Positions 1 to 11,127 of a stretch of DNA of 64,000 nucleotides are shown in pieces. The position numbers and the translations under genes were made by a program. Every line of letters starts with the position of its first letter. The stretch's first letter is position 1. The notes beneath the pieces are model-generated. The model ran no database searches and had not been told where the DNA came from. It was given only the letters and a program-made list of their open reading frames with translations. This DNA comes from Areca catechu. Lineage: Eukaryota > Streptophyta > Magnoliopsida > Arecales > Arecaceae. The stretch covers positions 992,001-1,056,000 of the forward strand of contig JAHSVC010000043.1 of assembly GCA_021397845.1 (NCBI GenBank), read 5' to 3'.

Positions 1-168
1 CCGGCCCACTGTTCTCCTTCGAAAGTCTGACCCACTGGGATAGAGGTCCAAACGATCCATTCCTACTGGGGTCCGACCCACTACTTTCCCTCGGAAGTCT
101 GACCCACTGTAGTAGAGGTCCGAACGACTCATTCCTGCTCTGGTCCGGCCTATTGTTCACCTTCGGAA
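1..168. repeat. 72-bp tandem repeat, about 2.3 copies
   Basis: Units begin at 1, 73 and 145. Each opens with a CCGRCCCACT-like block and carries a TCGGAAGTCTGACCCACT-like block and an ATTCCTRCT block. The third unit decays after about 25 bases. The array is cut by the window edge, so the true copy number is unknown. It lies upstream of a TATA box and looks like the U3 part of an LTR. Confidence 0.8.
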
Positions 169-700
169 GTCTCGACAAACACTTCCTCTTGGAGGACCGG
201 CCGGCCCTCCCAGTTGGCATCCGACCGGCTCACTCTAGGGCCCAAAGAATTCCAGAAACCTCTTTCGGTTGTAACGAAATCCTGCCACGTCAGCAGCACT
301 GCTCCACTACTCCCATGACGCTGCTCTATCCGGATGCCACGTGGCCACTCTCCAGATCCTCCTAGGGATAAATCAATCTTTTACGGACTCCCACTTAACG
401 GATTTTGGACTGTTCCATGTCTATATAAGTTACTCGGGAGATCACGTTTTGAGCTAAGTACACTCTTCTCTCGCCCTACGCTACCCTCTCTTCGATTCTT
501 CCATTCTGTTACTCTCAGGCTCTTGCTAACTTAAGCATCGAAATGTCCCCCGCGGAGCACCATCGGCACTTGGGAGACTTTGTTGCAGGTCGACCGGGAA
601 GGGAGCACTCCAGCGTAAGCCGATCGAGCCCGATCCAGGAGAAGACGACGTGGCAACAACTTTCAATCAGTGCGAGGGAGAAACAACTTCAAAGCAATTA
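1..700 (+). mobile_element. LTR-like fragment (U3 repeats, TATA box, R/U5-like part)
   Basis: The order is tandem repeats, then a TATA box (CTATATAAG, about 420-428), then a pyrimidine-rich initiator-like stretch ending TAACTTAAGCATC near 540, then a CCCCCGCGGAGCACC block and TTGTTGCAGGTCG. This TATA-to-CTTAAGCATC arrangement is what I expect of the R and U5 of a Tat-type gypsy LTR. Neither terminus is clear: the left end lies outside the window and no CA end with a primer site is obvious on the right. No gag or pol follows, so it is a solo or truncated LTR. Moderate confidence in LTR nature, low in lineage. Confidence 0.5.
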
Positions 701-1375
701 GAAGTTAGACCGTGGGAAAGATTCAAAAGAAAAGGTATATAAACATGATATTAGATTCTTTCTCAGGAGAAGCACACATTTAACTTATTCCAATATATTG
801 TAAAGACATGCACCAAACCAGAAATTTTGAATCTCTTTAATAATTTATAGAATTTATCCCCTTTTTTTGTGAGAGAGAGAGGAGAAAGAGATGGGGGGCA
901 GTCTCACCCACACTTAAATTAAACTGGGTGCTAAGGTGTGACCACCAAAGAAGCCCCATTTCACCTGTTGAAATCAATACAAAAAAACCATAGTTCCTTG
1001 TTCAGGCCATACGGATGATATTCGGATCTATTTGTCATCCTTGTAATAACTGACAAACGCAGATATCTATTAGTTTAAGGAATGATCGGCAGAAGTCCAA
1101 TGAGGAAAAGAAAAGAGGGATCATCATGTCCAAAAGTAACCGAATCTTTCTTTCAGCTATGATAAGAATTTTGAGAACCATCTCTAGATGATGAGCGACT
1201 AGCAACTGCAGAACCTGTCAGACAATGTTGCATAGTGGCACTGCAATGTAGTGAAATTTTTGGACACATTGATCTCACAATATTCTTCATTAACTTGGAG
1301 CCGGTCAAAAAATCCACCGCAAATGCGGACCATCGAGACGAACGAATCGAACGCAAACATCGAATAACAACATAC
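701..1375. other. No gene seen; intron or spacer
   Basis: This stretch is AT-rich with a short GAGAGA run near 870-890 and no ORF that resembles a known protein. If the minus-strand exon at 1376-1538 is real, its downstream intron starts at 1375 (GTATGT on the minus strand) and occupies at least part of this interval. Confidence 0.4.
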
Positions 1376-1538
1376 CTCGAGCAGGGCATGAGTGGCGAGA
1401 TCGACCGTCTCCTCTCCGCGAGTCCTCTTGCTTGTAGTTCGTCTCCGAGAACTCTCGCATTGGTCTTTTAGGCGGAGAAGGTCGAAGTTGACAGTGTAGG
1501 TAGAGAGGCCACAGGGATTCTTCTGGAGCCTGGCGATG
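1376..1538 (-). pseudogene. Host-gene exon, 3' half (split by the Tekay element)
   Basis: Read on the minus strand and joined across the retrotransposon to 10451-10564, one frame stays open and protein-like. It gives LTLEDLVTGYIARLQ across the junction, followed by KNPCGLSTYTVNFDLLRLKD. The exon ends at CTCGAG and is followed by GTATGT, a good plant splice donor at 1370-1375. GC content and codon use differ from the AT-rich surroundings. I do not recognise the protein family. Upstream frames do not connect without a shift, so this may be a decayed gene rather than an intact one hit once. Confidence 0.45.
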
Positions 1539-3547
1539 TGTCGCGCCCCAAACCCAAGACCAGGCCAGAAGTATGACAGACAGCCGTATGTTCTGGAGAT
1601 TCAATCTTTTCAGGGACATACCAGGCCTGTACCAACCATTTCTTATATAAAATGAGTAACCAGGCAAAATACCAATAAAAGCAAAAATAGGCAAGTAGAT
1701 TCAAATGTCATAAAGCCAACCATCATACATTTATATGAATCTAATTTCAGACAATAATTAATAAAAATATGATAGTGTCCACTAGATCCTAAGCCTCACT
1801 GATTGTATACCTGGCCCATGTGTTCCTCTGATCCTGAAAAAATGCAAGGAAAAGGAATGAGTTTCCCTTAAACTCAGTAAGTCATCATATGTCACAATAT
1901 AAAATTTACCATGAATCTAAAGTAACTCCATGCATATGAGCAACATAATATATAAGCCATTTTTCATTATTAACCTTCTTATTTATTTCTGACATCATAC
2001 GAATTTTTTTTTTAGGATGGCCATCCAAACATACTCACTTAGTCCCTCATACTATGGCCACGATCGGCCCGTGGCTCGCCCCAAAAGAGTCTAGATCCTG
2101 TGTCACATGCCGCACACAGTCATGTGCCAGCGATAGCCCTGCTGGAGGCCCAAAAGGAGTCTAGCTCTGAGTATCACACGAGGAACATGCTTTCCAGCAT
2201 GTGCTAGAATAAAACAACAACTCCTGTGTCACATACCGCACATCGGTCATGTGCCAGCGATAGCCCCGCTGGAGGCCCAAAAGGAGTCTAGATCCTCGTG
2301 TGATCATAGTCGGACTAGAGAGCAATTACAACCAACTCACCCCGTGACTCATTACATCTTAGTCTATGGTTAATTTCATAACGCATCAAGATATATGTAT
2401 GTAGCATGAGCATAAACAATAAAATTCAATAACAAGTCAAATAATGGGTTCACAACATGCATGGCAAAATTATATCGGTGAGTGATAACTTACAATTTAC
2501 TAACTCATCACTAAACCAATTTTCCAAGGATGATGACGACCCTGCATCACAAATCATTTTGTTTATGATTTAATATCATTAATTTCTAAAAAAATATAAA
2601 ATAAATCCTTGGAACAACCCCAGACAACTCTTTCCTTCCTGTCGTTACTGGGTCGGCCCATCCAAGATAATAGGCCTAGCCCAACAGGGCATGGCTCAAA
2701 CGAGTCTAGCCTTACAAGGCCCGGCCCAGCCAAGCCCACCAGCCAAGCCCGGCCCAGTCAACTTGGCCCAGTCAGCTCGGCCCAGCTCTGATCAAACCAA
2801 GCCCAGCCAAAAGAAACTCCACTCGGCCACAGCACCCCCCCCCCCCGATTCCACGGAAGAACCAGGGAGGATCAACGGCGATCCTCCGTCCGACCAACAT
2901 GGAGTACTCGCCGGAGGGAGAAAAGGGTCCGGCGACGCCTATGGCGGTCGTCCGACCGTCAGCCGGTGAGCATCGAGCCGAAGACTGCCATCCGCAACAG
3001 AACCTCCCGGTCGATCAAAAATCCCACTCTCCCTTTCTCTCTCCCCCCCCCCAAGCAAGCGAAGGGACGGCGGCGATCCCTGTGATCGGCCGCCCAGGAC
3101 GGTTGCTGGAGAGGAGGAATCCGGCGGTAACTTTTTCGTCGCCGGCCACAACACTCGGCTTCAACGGAGAGGAAGAATCAACCGGGTTCTCCCTTCCTCC
3201 CAGCCAAACAATCACACACACCCTTCCGAGGAGGAAAGACTTACCGGCGAGGCTGGCTCCAACCGCTATGACCACCGGTGGAGAGTGCTCCGGCGAGGGT
3301 AGGGATACTCGAAGAAGCCGTCGGCGTTCCACCCACAGGGAGGTATTCCCGGATTAACTAAGGCACCCTACACCCCTAAAAAAAACCCGAGGAAAACCTT
3401 ATCCCTCCCACTTCCGGCGGCGTCGCGAGCTTCTCCGAATTTCCCGCCGGGAAATCCAAACTGCCGAACCAGACTAAATTTGAACTGATGTCGGCGGCCC
3501 TAGCCGACTTCAGTCCAAACTTAGCCCAATAAGAACTGGGCCTCACA
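1539..3547 (-). repeat. Tekay element 3' LTR
   Basis: It is 2009 bp and aligns along its length with 8433-10450, with long identical stretches, small indels and scattered substitutions. It contains an internal ~124-bp imperfect duplication around CACATGCCGCACA (about 2103 and 2227), a CCAGCC-rich run near 2720-2810 and a C homopolymer near 2837-2847. The outer end is TGTCGCG and the inner end GGGCCTCACA. Confidence 0.95.
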
Positions 3548-3560
3548 TTCTCCCCACCTA
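3548..3560 (-). other. Polypurine tract of the Tekay element
   Basis: On the minus strand the sequence is AGGTGGGGAGAA and directly abuts the start of the 3' LTR (TGTGAGGCCC). A purine run here is where plus-strand DNA synthesis is primed. Confidence 0.85.
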
Positions 3561-5070
3561 AAAAAATAATTTCGCCCTCGAAATTAACATACCTGGGTTC
3601 TGGAAAAGTTGAGGATATTTAACTTTCATGATTTCTTCTAACTCCCAAGTGGCTTCTCGTTCTGTATGATTACTCCACTGGACTTTAACATAAGGGATGA
3701 TGCGTCGCCTCAAGACTTGTTCCTTTCTATCCACCACCTTCACTGGTTGTTCCTCATAAGACAAATTTTCCTTGAATTGAAGTGGTCCCAATTCAACTAC
3801 ATGATTTGGATCAGGTACATACTTCCTCAGCATAGAAACATGAAAAACATTATGTACACCAGCAAGAGAAGGTGGCAAAGCAAGCCGATAAGCCACAACT
3901 CCAATTTTCTCTAAGATCTCAAAAGGACCCACATACCGAGGGCTTAGCTTCCCTCGCACCCCAAATCTCATAACTCCTTTAGTAGGGGATACTTTAAGAA
4001 GCACATGATCCCCCACCTGAAAATTCATCTCTTCTTCGATTATCTGCATAACTCTTTTGTCGACTCTGAGCTGTAAGCAGTCGCTTCCTAATAAGTTGAA
4101 TTTTATCTGTGGTCTGCAGCACAATATCTGGTCCCAAAAGTTTCCTCTCGCCAACGTCATCCAACATACCGGGGTCCTACATCTCCTCCCATACAGAGCT
4201 TCAAAAGGTGCCATCTTAATGGTGCTTGATAATTTTGTTATATGCAAATTCTATCAGTGACAGATGTTCATCCAAGACCCTTTCAAATCAAGAACACATG
4301 CTCTCAACATATCTTCTAATGTCTGAATCGTTCTCTCTGACTGCCCATCTGTTTGAGGATGAAAGGCTGTACTAAACTCCAGTTTGGTTTTCATAGCTTG
4401 ATGCAAACTCCTCAAAAATTGAGAAACAAACCTAGTGTCCCTATCAAATACAATTGACACAGGAATACCATGCAATCTAACAATCTCATCGATATATAAT
4501 TTTGCTAGCCTTTCCATGGAGAAATTGACCTGATAGTAGTAGGAAATGAGCTGACTTTGTCAATCGATCTACAACAACCCAAATAGCATCAAATCCTCTG
4601 AGAGTCCTCGGCAATCCAGAAACAAAGTCCATTGTGACATTTTTCCATTTCCATACAGGAATAGCTAGGGGTTGTAGTGGTCCCGTTGGTCTCTGATGCT
4701 CAGCCTTATTTGTTGACAAGTTAAGCATTGAGCCACAAACATGGCTATTTCCATTTCATACCTTTCCACCAAAGTTCTCTTTAAGATCTCTATACATTTT
4801 TGTGCTCCCAGGGTGAATAGTATAAATAGCATTGTGGGCATCGATCAAGATTTCCTTCTTTAGACTTGCATCCCTGGAACACACAATCTGTTTCCAAACC
4901 TTAGGATCCATCCTCATGAATTCGAAATTCTGAGATTATCCCAGATTGTATCTTCTCTCTGATCTTTTGAAATTATGAATCACTCATCTGTGATGCCTTA
5001 ATTCTATCAATCAGGGTAGATTGTATCTTAAGAGTAGCAAGTGAGAATTTAGAGTTATGCATCTGGATCT
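3558..5070 (-). pseudogene. Tekay pol: integrase with C-terminal chromodomain
   Basis: The zinc-binding part is at about 4700-4860 (AHNAIYTIHPGSTKMYRDLK, then QCLTCQQ after a shift). Core motifs are MDFVSGLP (first Asp, near 4620), FDRDTRFVSQF (second Asp, near 4440) and HPQTDGQSERTIQTLED (Glu, near 4330). The piece from 4247 to 3558 has GPFEILEKIG and VFHVSMLRKYVPDP. It ends in a chromodomain-like segment, VKVQWSNHTEREATWELEE, near 3620-3690. The chromodomain is thought to guide insertion to particular chromatin. At least three frameshifts separate the pieces (near 4500, 4250 and 4720), so the enzyme is dead. Confidence 0.9.
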
Positions 5071-5480
5071 CCAAATTTAGCTTTCAAAATCTTGAAGAAT
5101 TTCTCCTTGAGAAGTGATTAAGGTTGCTAAGCTACCTCCGGCCTTTCTGCTCAATGCATCAGCCACTACATTTGCTTTTCCCGGATGATAACTTATTTTC
5201 AAATCATAGTCTTTGATCAGCTCCAACCATCTCCTTTGCCTCAAGTTTAACTCTTTCTGAGTAAATAAATACTTAAGACTTTTATGATCAGTAAAGATTT
5301 CACAAGATACTCCATACAGGTAATGTCTCCAAATTTTCAAGGCAAAGATACAGCAACTAGCTCCAAATCATGTGTAGGGTAGTTCAATTCATGTGTTTTT
5401 AGCTTCCTAGATGCGTAGGCCACCACCTTCTCCTTCTGCATAAGAACACATCCTAACCCTTTTCTTGGTGGACATCACTT
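5070..5480 (-). pseudogene. Tekay pol: RNase H
   Basis: The open piece at 5077-5340 shows FTDHKSLKYLFTQKELNLRQ and then HPGKANVVADALSRK, the usual end of gypsy RNase H before the integrase spacer. A shift near 5340-5480 separates it from RT. It would degrade the RNA strand of the RNA/DNA hybrid during replication. Confidence 0.9.
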
Positions 5481-6690
5481 TAAATAGTAAAACCCTCACT
5501 TCCAGATGGTAGGGTAAGAATAGGAGCTGACACCAAGCACTTCTTTAACTCTTGGAAGCTTTTCTCATAATCATCAGACCAAACAAATTTAATCCCTTTA
5601 TGAGTTAGCTGGGTCAGTGGCAAGGCTACACGGGAAAATCCCTTCACAAATCTTCGGTAATAACCAGCTAGACCCAGAAAACTATGGACTTCTGTCACAT
5701 TAGTTGGTCTATTCCATTCAACGATTACTTCAATCTTTGCTGGATCAACAGATATTCCTTCCTTAGAGACTGTATGGCCAAGAAAAGAAATATTATCAAG
5801 CCAGAATTGACATTTCTTCAACTTTGCATACAACCTCTGCTCCTTTAGTATCTGTAAGATTCTCCTTAAATGTTCTTCATGCTCCTCCGGGTTCTTGGAA
5901 TATACTAAAATGTCATCAATAAAAAACTACTACACACTGATCCAAATATGATTTGAATATCCTATTCATCATATCCATGAAAGCTGCCGGAGCATTCATC
6001 AGTCCGAATGGCATCACCAGAAATTCATAATGCCCATATCTAGTCCGAAAGGCTGTTTTGAATATGTCCTCATTCTTAATTTTCAACTGATAATATCCGG
6101 ACCGCAATCGATTTTTGAGAACACCTGAGCACCCTGCAACTAGTCAAAAAGATCATCAATTCTGGGAAGGGGATACTTATTTCGGATTGTCAACTTGTTC
6201 AATTCTCGATAATCAATACACAACCTCAAACTTCCATCCTTCTTCCTGACAAAAGTACCGGAGCACCCCACGGTGAAACACTCGGCCTGATAAATCCCTT
6301 ATCAAGCAGATCCTGGAGTTGTTCTTTGAGTTCTTTCAATTCAGCTGGTGCCATCCTATAGGGAGCTTTAGACACAGGTTCTGCACTGGGTATGAGATCA
6401 ATAGAAAATTCCATCTCTCTATCAGGAGGCAATCCCGGCAATTCATTTGGAAATACATCCGAAAATTCTTTCACAATAGGAATGTTTTCCAACCTTTTTT
6501 CTTCTTGCTGGAGATCCATAACATTGGCCAAATATCCTGTACAGCCTTGCCTCAGCATCCGATTAGCTTGCATAGCTGTAATTATTCTAGTAGGGGTCTT
6601 TCCTTCACTGCCAGAGAAACCAAAAGGTTCCTGACCTGGAGGGTAGAAAACTACTCTCTTCCCGAAACAATCTACTGTGGCATGATAAGA
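5480..6690 (-). pseudogene. Tekay pol: reverse transcriptase, frameshifted at the catalytic loop
   Basis: The N-terminal part reads FSDVFPNELPGLPPDREMEF, then PYRMAPAELKELKEQL and GFIRPSVSPWGAPVL (6226-6600). Next comes SGYYQLKIKNEDIFKTAFRT with FLVMPFGLMNAPAAF (5916-6107). The catalytic box F-I-D-D is at 5912-5923, but a one-base slip in a T run just upstream puts it out of frame with the preceding segment. The thumb/connection piece 5480-5833 has QFWLDNISFLGHTVSKEGI and SFLGLAGYYRRFVKGFS. Breaks near 5916, 5840 and 6226 inactivate it. Confidence 0.93.
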
Positions 6691-6699
6691 AGCTAGCAA

Positions 6700-7000
6700 A
6701 TCCATCCCCAAAATAATATCAACTCCTCCATTTCCAATACCATTAGATCGGATGAAAATTCATGGTTTCCAATGCTTAGGGTGCAGGATGGACAAATCAT
6801 GTTGACCATGATAATGCCCCCATTTGGAATGGACACTCCGATCTCAAAATTTAGAGGTACTGGTTTCATACCAGCCTTCTTAGTAAATCCGGTTGAGATA
6901 AAAGAGTGTGTTGCTCCGGAATCAAATAAAACACGGGCATAAGAAGAGACTACTTTGATGGTACCTACCAGATAATTCTAACCTATGATTATATGCACTT
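6700..7000 (-). pseudogene. Tekay pol: aspartic protease
   Basis: The active-site motif DSGATHSF is encoded at 6901-6924, preceded by ARVLF. After a shift near 6740 the frame continues into GMDLLASYHATVDCFGKRV near 6650-6711, the usual protease end in Tekay elements. It would cleave the Gag-Pol polyprotein. The break between the two parts makes it non-functional here. Confidence 0.85.
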
Positions 7001-7039
7001 AATTAAATCAACTTTTTATATAAAATTTTTTTTTTTGCG

Positions 7040-8282
7040 AAATTACCTGTCACCACAGCATTCGATGCCTGTGCATCTTACTGAGTTAGAGCATACACGA
7101 GCCTGGGTCTTCTGCTTCTGGCGCTCACCAGATCCATAAGCTATAGGTTGTCCTTGGATAAAAGCTGGTACATTTGAAGGGGAGGTGCTGGCGGTCGCGG
7201 TGCATTCTGGAAGGTATGTTGATTCCCAGGATTCTGATGACGTGGGCAATCCATAGCTTTGTGGCCCTGCTGACCACAATTAAACAAGCCCCAGAAAACC
7301 AACGACAATCCTGCTCCAGGTGAAAACCTTGACATCTCCTGCAACAAGAACCATACCCTACTGAGGACCTGGATCTTGCTTTGATTTCCCCTCTGTCTAG
7401 GGTTTGCCAGAGTGTTGATTCCCTCGCTGCCCATCAGGTCTGGATCTCTTCGTCAGCTGCTGTTCCCTCTCCTGCTGCATATTATCAACCTCTTGCTCTA
7501 CAATTTTTTCTTTACTAACGACGTCCCGGTATGAGGCCAGCTGCATGGGTCTTACTCCAGCACGAATCCTGGGTTTCAGCCCTTTTTCAAATCTCCGAGC
7601 CTTGATATAGTCTGTGGCCACCAACTCCGGAGCGAAGCGGGACAGTTCAATAAACTTGGCCTCATATTGTGCCACTGACAAGCTTCCTTGAATTAACCTG
7701 GTGAATTCACTCTCCTTCTCAAATCTGAGACTTTCGGGGAAATACATATCCAAAAACTCTTGGCGAAAAATATCCCAAGTTATTGGCTCTTCATTACCAT
7801 ATTGTCTCCTGACAGCATCCCACCATTCCGAAGCTTCACCTTGCAATTGAAACTGCAAAGCGAACCTTTTCCCAACCTGTACAGTCCATGCTGGCAAAGA
7901 CCTTCTCCATTTCTTTCAGCCATTTCAAAGATTCAGTAGGTTCAGTAGAAACCTCAAAAGTAGGAGGCGCCAACTTCTTAAATTCAGTGATCCCCGATCC
8001 ATTTTAGAAGACTGACCACCCCTACTCCCCTGCTGCCTCATTTCCTGCAAAGTCCAGTTAGAGCCTGGATAGACCTACTACCTGACCATCCGAATTGGCT
8101 GTCCTCATATCATGCTGCAAAGGAGGAGGACTAACTGCTCGGCTCTCGCCTTGATCAGGTGATGGGCTATGAGTCATGAAAGTGCCGGCCACCCGAGATG
8201 GACCCGTTGCTTGCGAAGTATCATGAGCTCGAGAAGCATGATCATTTTGATTCGATGTCCTCATGGATCGGGTCCGAGCCAT
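7040..8282 (-). pseudogene. Tekay gag (capsid/nucleocapsid polyprotein)
   Basis: It starts at an ATG at 8282 (MARTRSMRTSN), shortly after the primer site. After a break near 8058 the capsid-like core resumes around 7920 and is open from 7897 to 7397. It contains FQLQGEASEWWDAVRRQYG, ITWDIFRQEFLDMYFPESL and the SVAQYEAKFIELSRFAP motif typical of gypsy Gag. A shift near 7400 precedes the CCHC knuckle at about 7247-7290, which reads LFNCGQQGHKAMDC, so the first Cys has become Leu. This is consistent with loss of function. Confidence 0.9.
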
Positions 8283-8413
8283 TAAACCGATGCCACAAAA
8301 GTTAGTTAGTTAAATAATATAACCTTACTTATACTTTATTAATTTAAACTTGCCCTAATTGTCTCTACCCCGCTCTCACTATCTAAAACATCTTAATTTC
8401 TGAGACAAGCCTG

Positions 8414-8425
8414 GCTCTGATACCA
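8414..8425 (-). other. Primer binding site of the Tekay element (initiator tRNA-Met)
   Basis: The minus strand reads TGGTATCAGAGC, followed by CAGG, seven bases inside the 5' LTR. This matches the 3' end of plant initiator methionine tRNA, the usual primer of Tekay-type and copia elements, and fixes the element's direction. Confidence 0.9.
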
Positions 8426-8432
8426 CTAAATC

Positions 8433-10450
8433 TGTCGCGCCCCAAACTCAAGACTGGCCAGAAGTGCGACAGACGGCCGTATGTTCTAGGGATTCAATCT
8501 TCCCAGGGACATACCAGGCCTGTACCAACCATTTCTTATATAAAATGAGTAACCAGGCAAATACCAATAAAAGCAAAAGTAGGCAAGTAGATTCAAATAT
8601 CATAAAGCCAACCGTCATACATTTATATGAATCTAATTTCAGACAATAATTAATAAAAATATGATAGTGTCCACTAGATCCTAAGCCTCACTGATTGTAT
8701 CCCTGGCCCACGTGTTCCTCTGATCCTGAAAAAATGCAAGGGAAAGGAACGAGTTTCCCTTAAACTCAGTAAGTCATCATATGTCACAATATAAATTTAC
8801 CATGAATCTAGAGTAACTCCATGCATATGAGCAACATAATATATAAGCCATTTCCCATTATTAACCTTCTTATTTATTTTTTGACATCATACGAATTTTT
8901 TTTTTTAGGATGGCCATCCAAAAACACTCACTTAGTCCCTCATACTATGGCCACGATCGGCCCGTGGCTCGCCCCAAAAGAGTCTAGACCCTGTGTCACA
9001 TGCCGCACATCGATCATATGCCAGCGATAGCCCGCTGGAGGCCCAAAAGGAGTCTAGCTCTGAGTATCACACGAGGAACATGCTTCCCAGCATGTGCTAG
9101 AATAAAACAACAACTCCTGTGTCACATACCGCACATCGATCATGTGCCAGCAATAGCCCCGTTGGAGGCCTAAAAGGAGTCTATATCCTCGTGTGATCAT
9201 ATCGGACTAGAGAGCAATTACAACCAACTCACCCCGTGACTCATTACATCTTAGTCTATGGTTAAATTTCATAACGCATCAAGATATATGTATGTAGCAT
9301 GAGCATAAACAATAAAATTCAATAACAAGTCAAATAATGGGTTCACAACATGCATGGCAAAATTATATCGGTGAGTGATAACTTACAATTACTAACTCAA
9401 CACTAAACCCAATTTTCCAGGATGATGACGACCCTGCATCACAAATCATTTTGTTTATGATTTAATATCATTAATTTCTAAAAAAATATATAAAATAAAT
9501 CCTTGGACAACCCCAGACAACTCTTTCCTTCCTGTCGTTACTGTGTCGGCCCATCCAAGATAATAGGCCTAGCCAACAGGGCATGGCTCAAACGAGTCTG
9601 GCCCTACAAGGCCCGGCCCAGCCAAGCCCAGCCCAGCCCGACCCAGCCAAGCCCGGCCCAGTCAACTCGACCCAGTCAGCTCGGCCTAGCTCTGATCAAA
9701 CCGAGCCCAGCCAAAAGAAACTCCACTCCGGCCACAGCACCCCCCCCCGATTCCATGGAAGAACCAGGGAGGATCGACGGCGATCCTCCCATCCGACCAA
9801 CACGGAGTACTTGCCGGAGGGAGAAAAGGGTCCGGCGACCCCTACGGCGGTCGTCCGACCGTCAGCCGGTGAGCATCGAGTGAAGACTGCCGTCCGCAAC
9901 AGAACCTCCCGGTCGATCAAAAATCCCTCTCTCCCTCTCTCTCCCCCCCCCCCCAAGCAAGCGAAGGGATGGCGGCGATCCCTGTGATCGGCCGCCCAGG
10001 ACGGTTGCCGGAGAGGAGGAATCCGGCGGTGACTTTTTCGTCGTCGGCCACAACACTCGGCTTCAATGGAGAGGAAGAATCAACCGGATTCTCCCTTCCT
10101 CCCAGCCAAACAATCACACACACCCTTTCCGAGGAGGAAAGACTTACGGCGAGGCTGGCTCCGACCGCTACGACCACCGGTGGAGAGTGCTCCGGCGAGG
10201 GCAGGGATACTCGAAGAAGCCGTCGGCGTTCCACCCACAGGGAGGTATTCCGGATTAACTGAGGCACCCTACGCCCCTAAAAAAAACCCGAGGAAAACCC
10301 TTATCCCTCCCACTTCCGGCGGCGTCGACGAGCTTCCCCGGATTTCCCGCCGGGAAATCCAAACTTCCGAACCAGACTAAATTTGAACTGAAGTCGGCAG
10401 CCCTTGCCGACTTCAGTCCAAACTTAGCCCAATAAGAACTGGGCCTCGCA
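8433..10450 (-). repeat. Tekay element 5' LTR
   Basis: It is 2018 bp, the partner of 1539-3547. It repeats the same internal blocks: the CACATGCCGCACA duplication near 9000 and 9125, the CCAGCC-rich run near 9610-9680 and C homopolymers near 9740 and 9945. It ends GGGCCTCGCA, one base different from the other copy. The transcript would start in this LTR on the minus strand. Confidence 0.95.
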
Positions 10451-10564
10451 TGATGTATCCGGTGACGAGGTCCTCCAGGGTGAGGCGCTGGCTCTGGCAC
10501 TCGACCGGGCCCAATTTATCAGCACTCGCGCCTCCCCAAAAGCGATGTGGCTGTCCAGGCTCAC
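10451..10564 (-). pseudogene. Host-gene exon, 5' half (split by the Tekay element)
   Basis: The minus strand has a splice acceptor (CTCTTCGGAAG) just before 10564 after a pyrimidine-rich tract. Coding sequence then runs up to the insertion at 10451. The best frame near the insertion reads VECQSQRLTLEDLVTGYI and continues across the element into 1538. Just after the acceptor another frame (VSLDSHIAFGEARVL) looks equally natural, so a one-base shift may separate the two. Confidence 0.45.
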
Positions 10565-10658
10565 CTTCCGAAGAGAAGAGAAGAGAGATCACAAAAAGAA
10601 ATCAAGATAAAGAGGTAATAAGGGTTATGGATCATGAAGTCTGGGAGCTTACGGTTAC

Positions 10659-10765
10659 CTTCTTCTCGACGCCGAGGGCTCCATGCTGTTGGAGCCGCGG
10701 ATGCCAACGTAGGAGGGTGTGCTCCACCTTGGTAGTCTCAAGACTCTTGACTCTTAGCCTTATGC
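10659..10765 (-). pseudogene. Possible upstream host exon
   Basis: On the minus strand a GC-rich stretch ends GAGAAGAAG followed by GTAACC (10653-10658). With the acceptor at 10565 this defines a 94-bp intron. Two frames look protein-like (GALGVEKK or YVGIRGSNSMEP), and I cannot decide between them. Its upstream limit is unclear. No family is recognised. Confidence 0.35.
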
Positions 10766-11127
10766 CATTATGCGAAATCGGGGTGGGCTTGGTCGGTAGG
10801 TTTGGCCCGTGCCGAAAATCCAGCTGTTAATCTATTAAGTATTTAACTAGATAATATATTATAAATAATATATTTAAAAAAATTGAATTCTATAACTGAA
10901 TTCAGGTCAGGTTGGATTGGATCGGATCATATCTGAGATCCAAATTAATTCAAAATATTTATGCATGATCGGATTGGATTCAAATTTAATAAATTCAGAC
11001 CTGATTCAAAAAATGAATGGATCTAATTTTTAAATTCAATTCAGATTCATGAATCTTTTAAATAATCTAAATCTAAATAAAATTTATCAAATTCAATCGA
11101 ATTAGATCATGAATCGATCCGACCCAT
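10766..11127. other. AT-rich spacer, no gene
   Basis: Low-complexity sequence with many GGATTGGAT, GATTCAAAT and ATCCGACCC words, like degenerate MITE-type spacer repeats further right (13500-14440). No terminal repeats could be defined. It may be intronic if the flanking GC-rich pieces belong to one gene. Confidence 0.5.

Larger units (their letters stand above)
1539..10450 (-). mobile_element. Ty3/gypsy LTR retrotransposon, Tekay/Del type, full length
   Basis: Two ~2-kb direct repeats (1539-3547 and 8433-10450) start TGTCGCGCCCC and end in CA. On the minus strand a primer site lies inside the right LTR and a polypurine tract borders the left LTR. Between them run gag, protease, RT, RNase H, integrase and a chromodomain, all minus strand. 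The flanks read CGATG on the left and TGATG on the right, a 5-bp target duplication with one difference. Chromodomain, ~2-kb LTRs and the initiator-methionine tRNA primer site fit the Tekay/Del lineage. The frames are broken by shifts and stops, so it is non-autonomous. Confidence 0.95.

Noticed and set aside
2691..3357. Open frames on both strands in the Tekay LTR (also 9503-10380)
   Set aside because: They lie in non-coding, GC-rich LTR sequence, occur in both LTR copies with different frames, and match no protein type.
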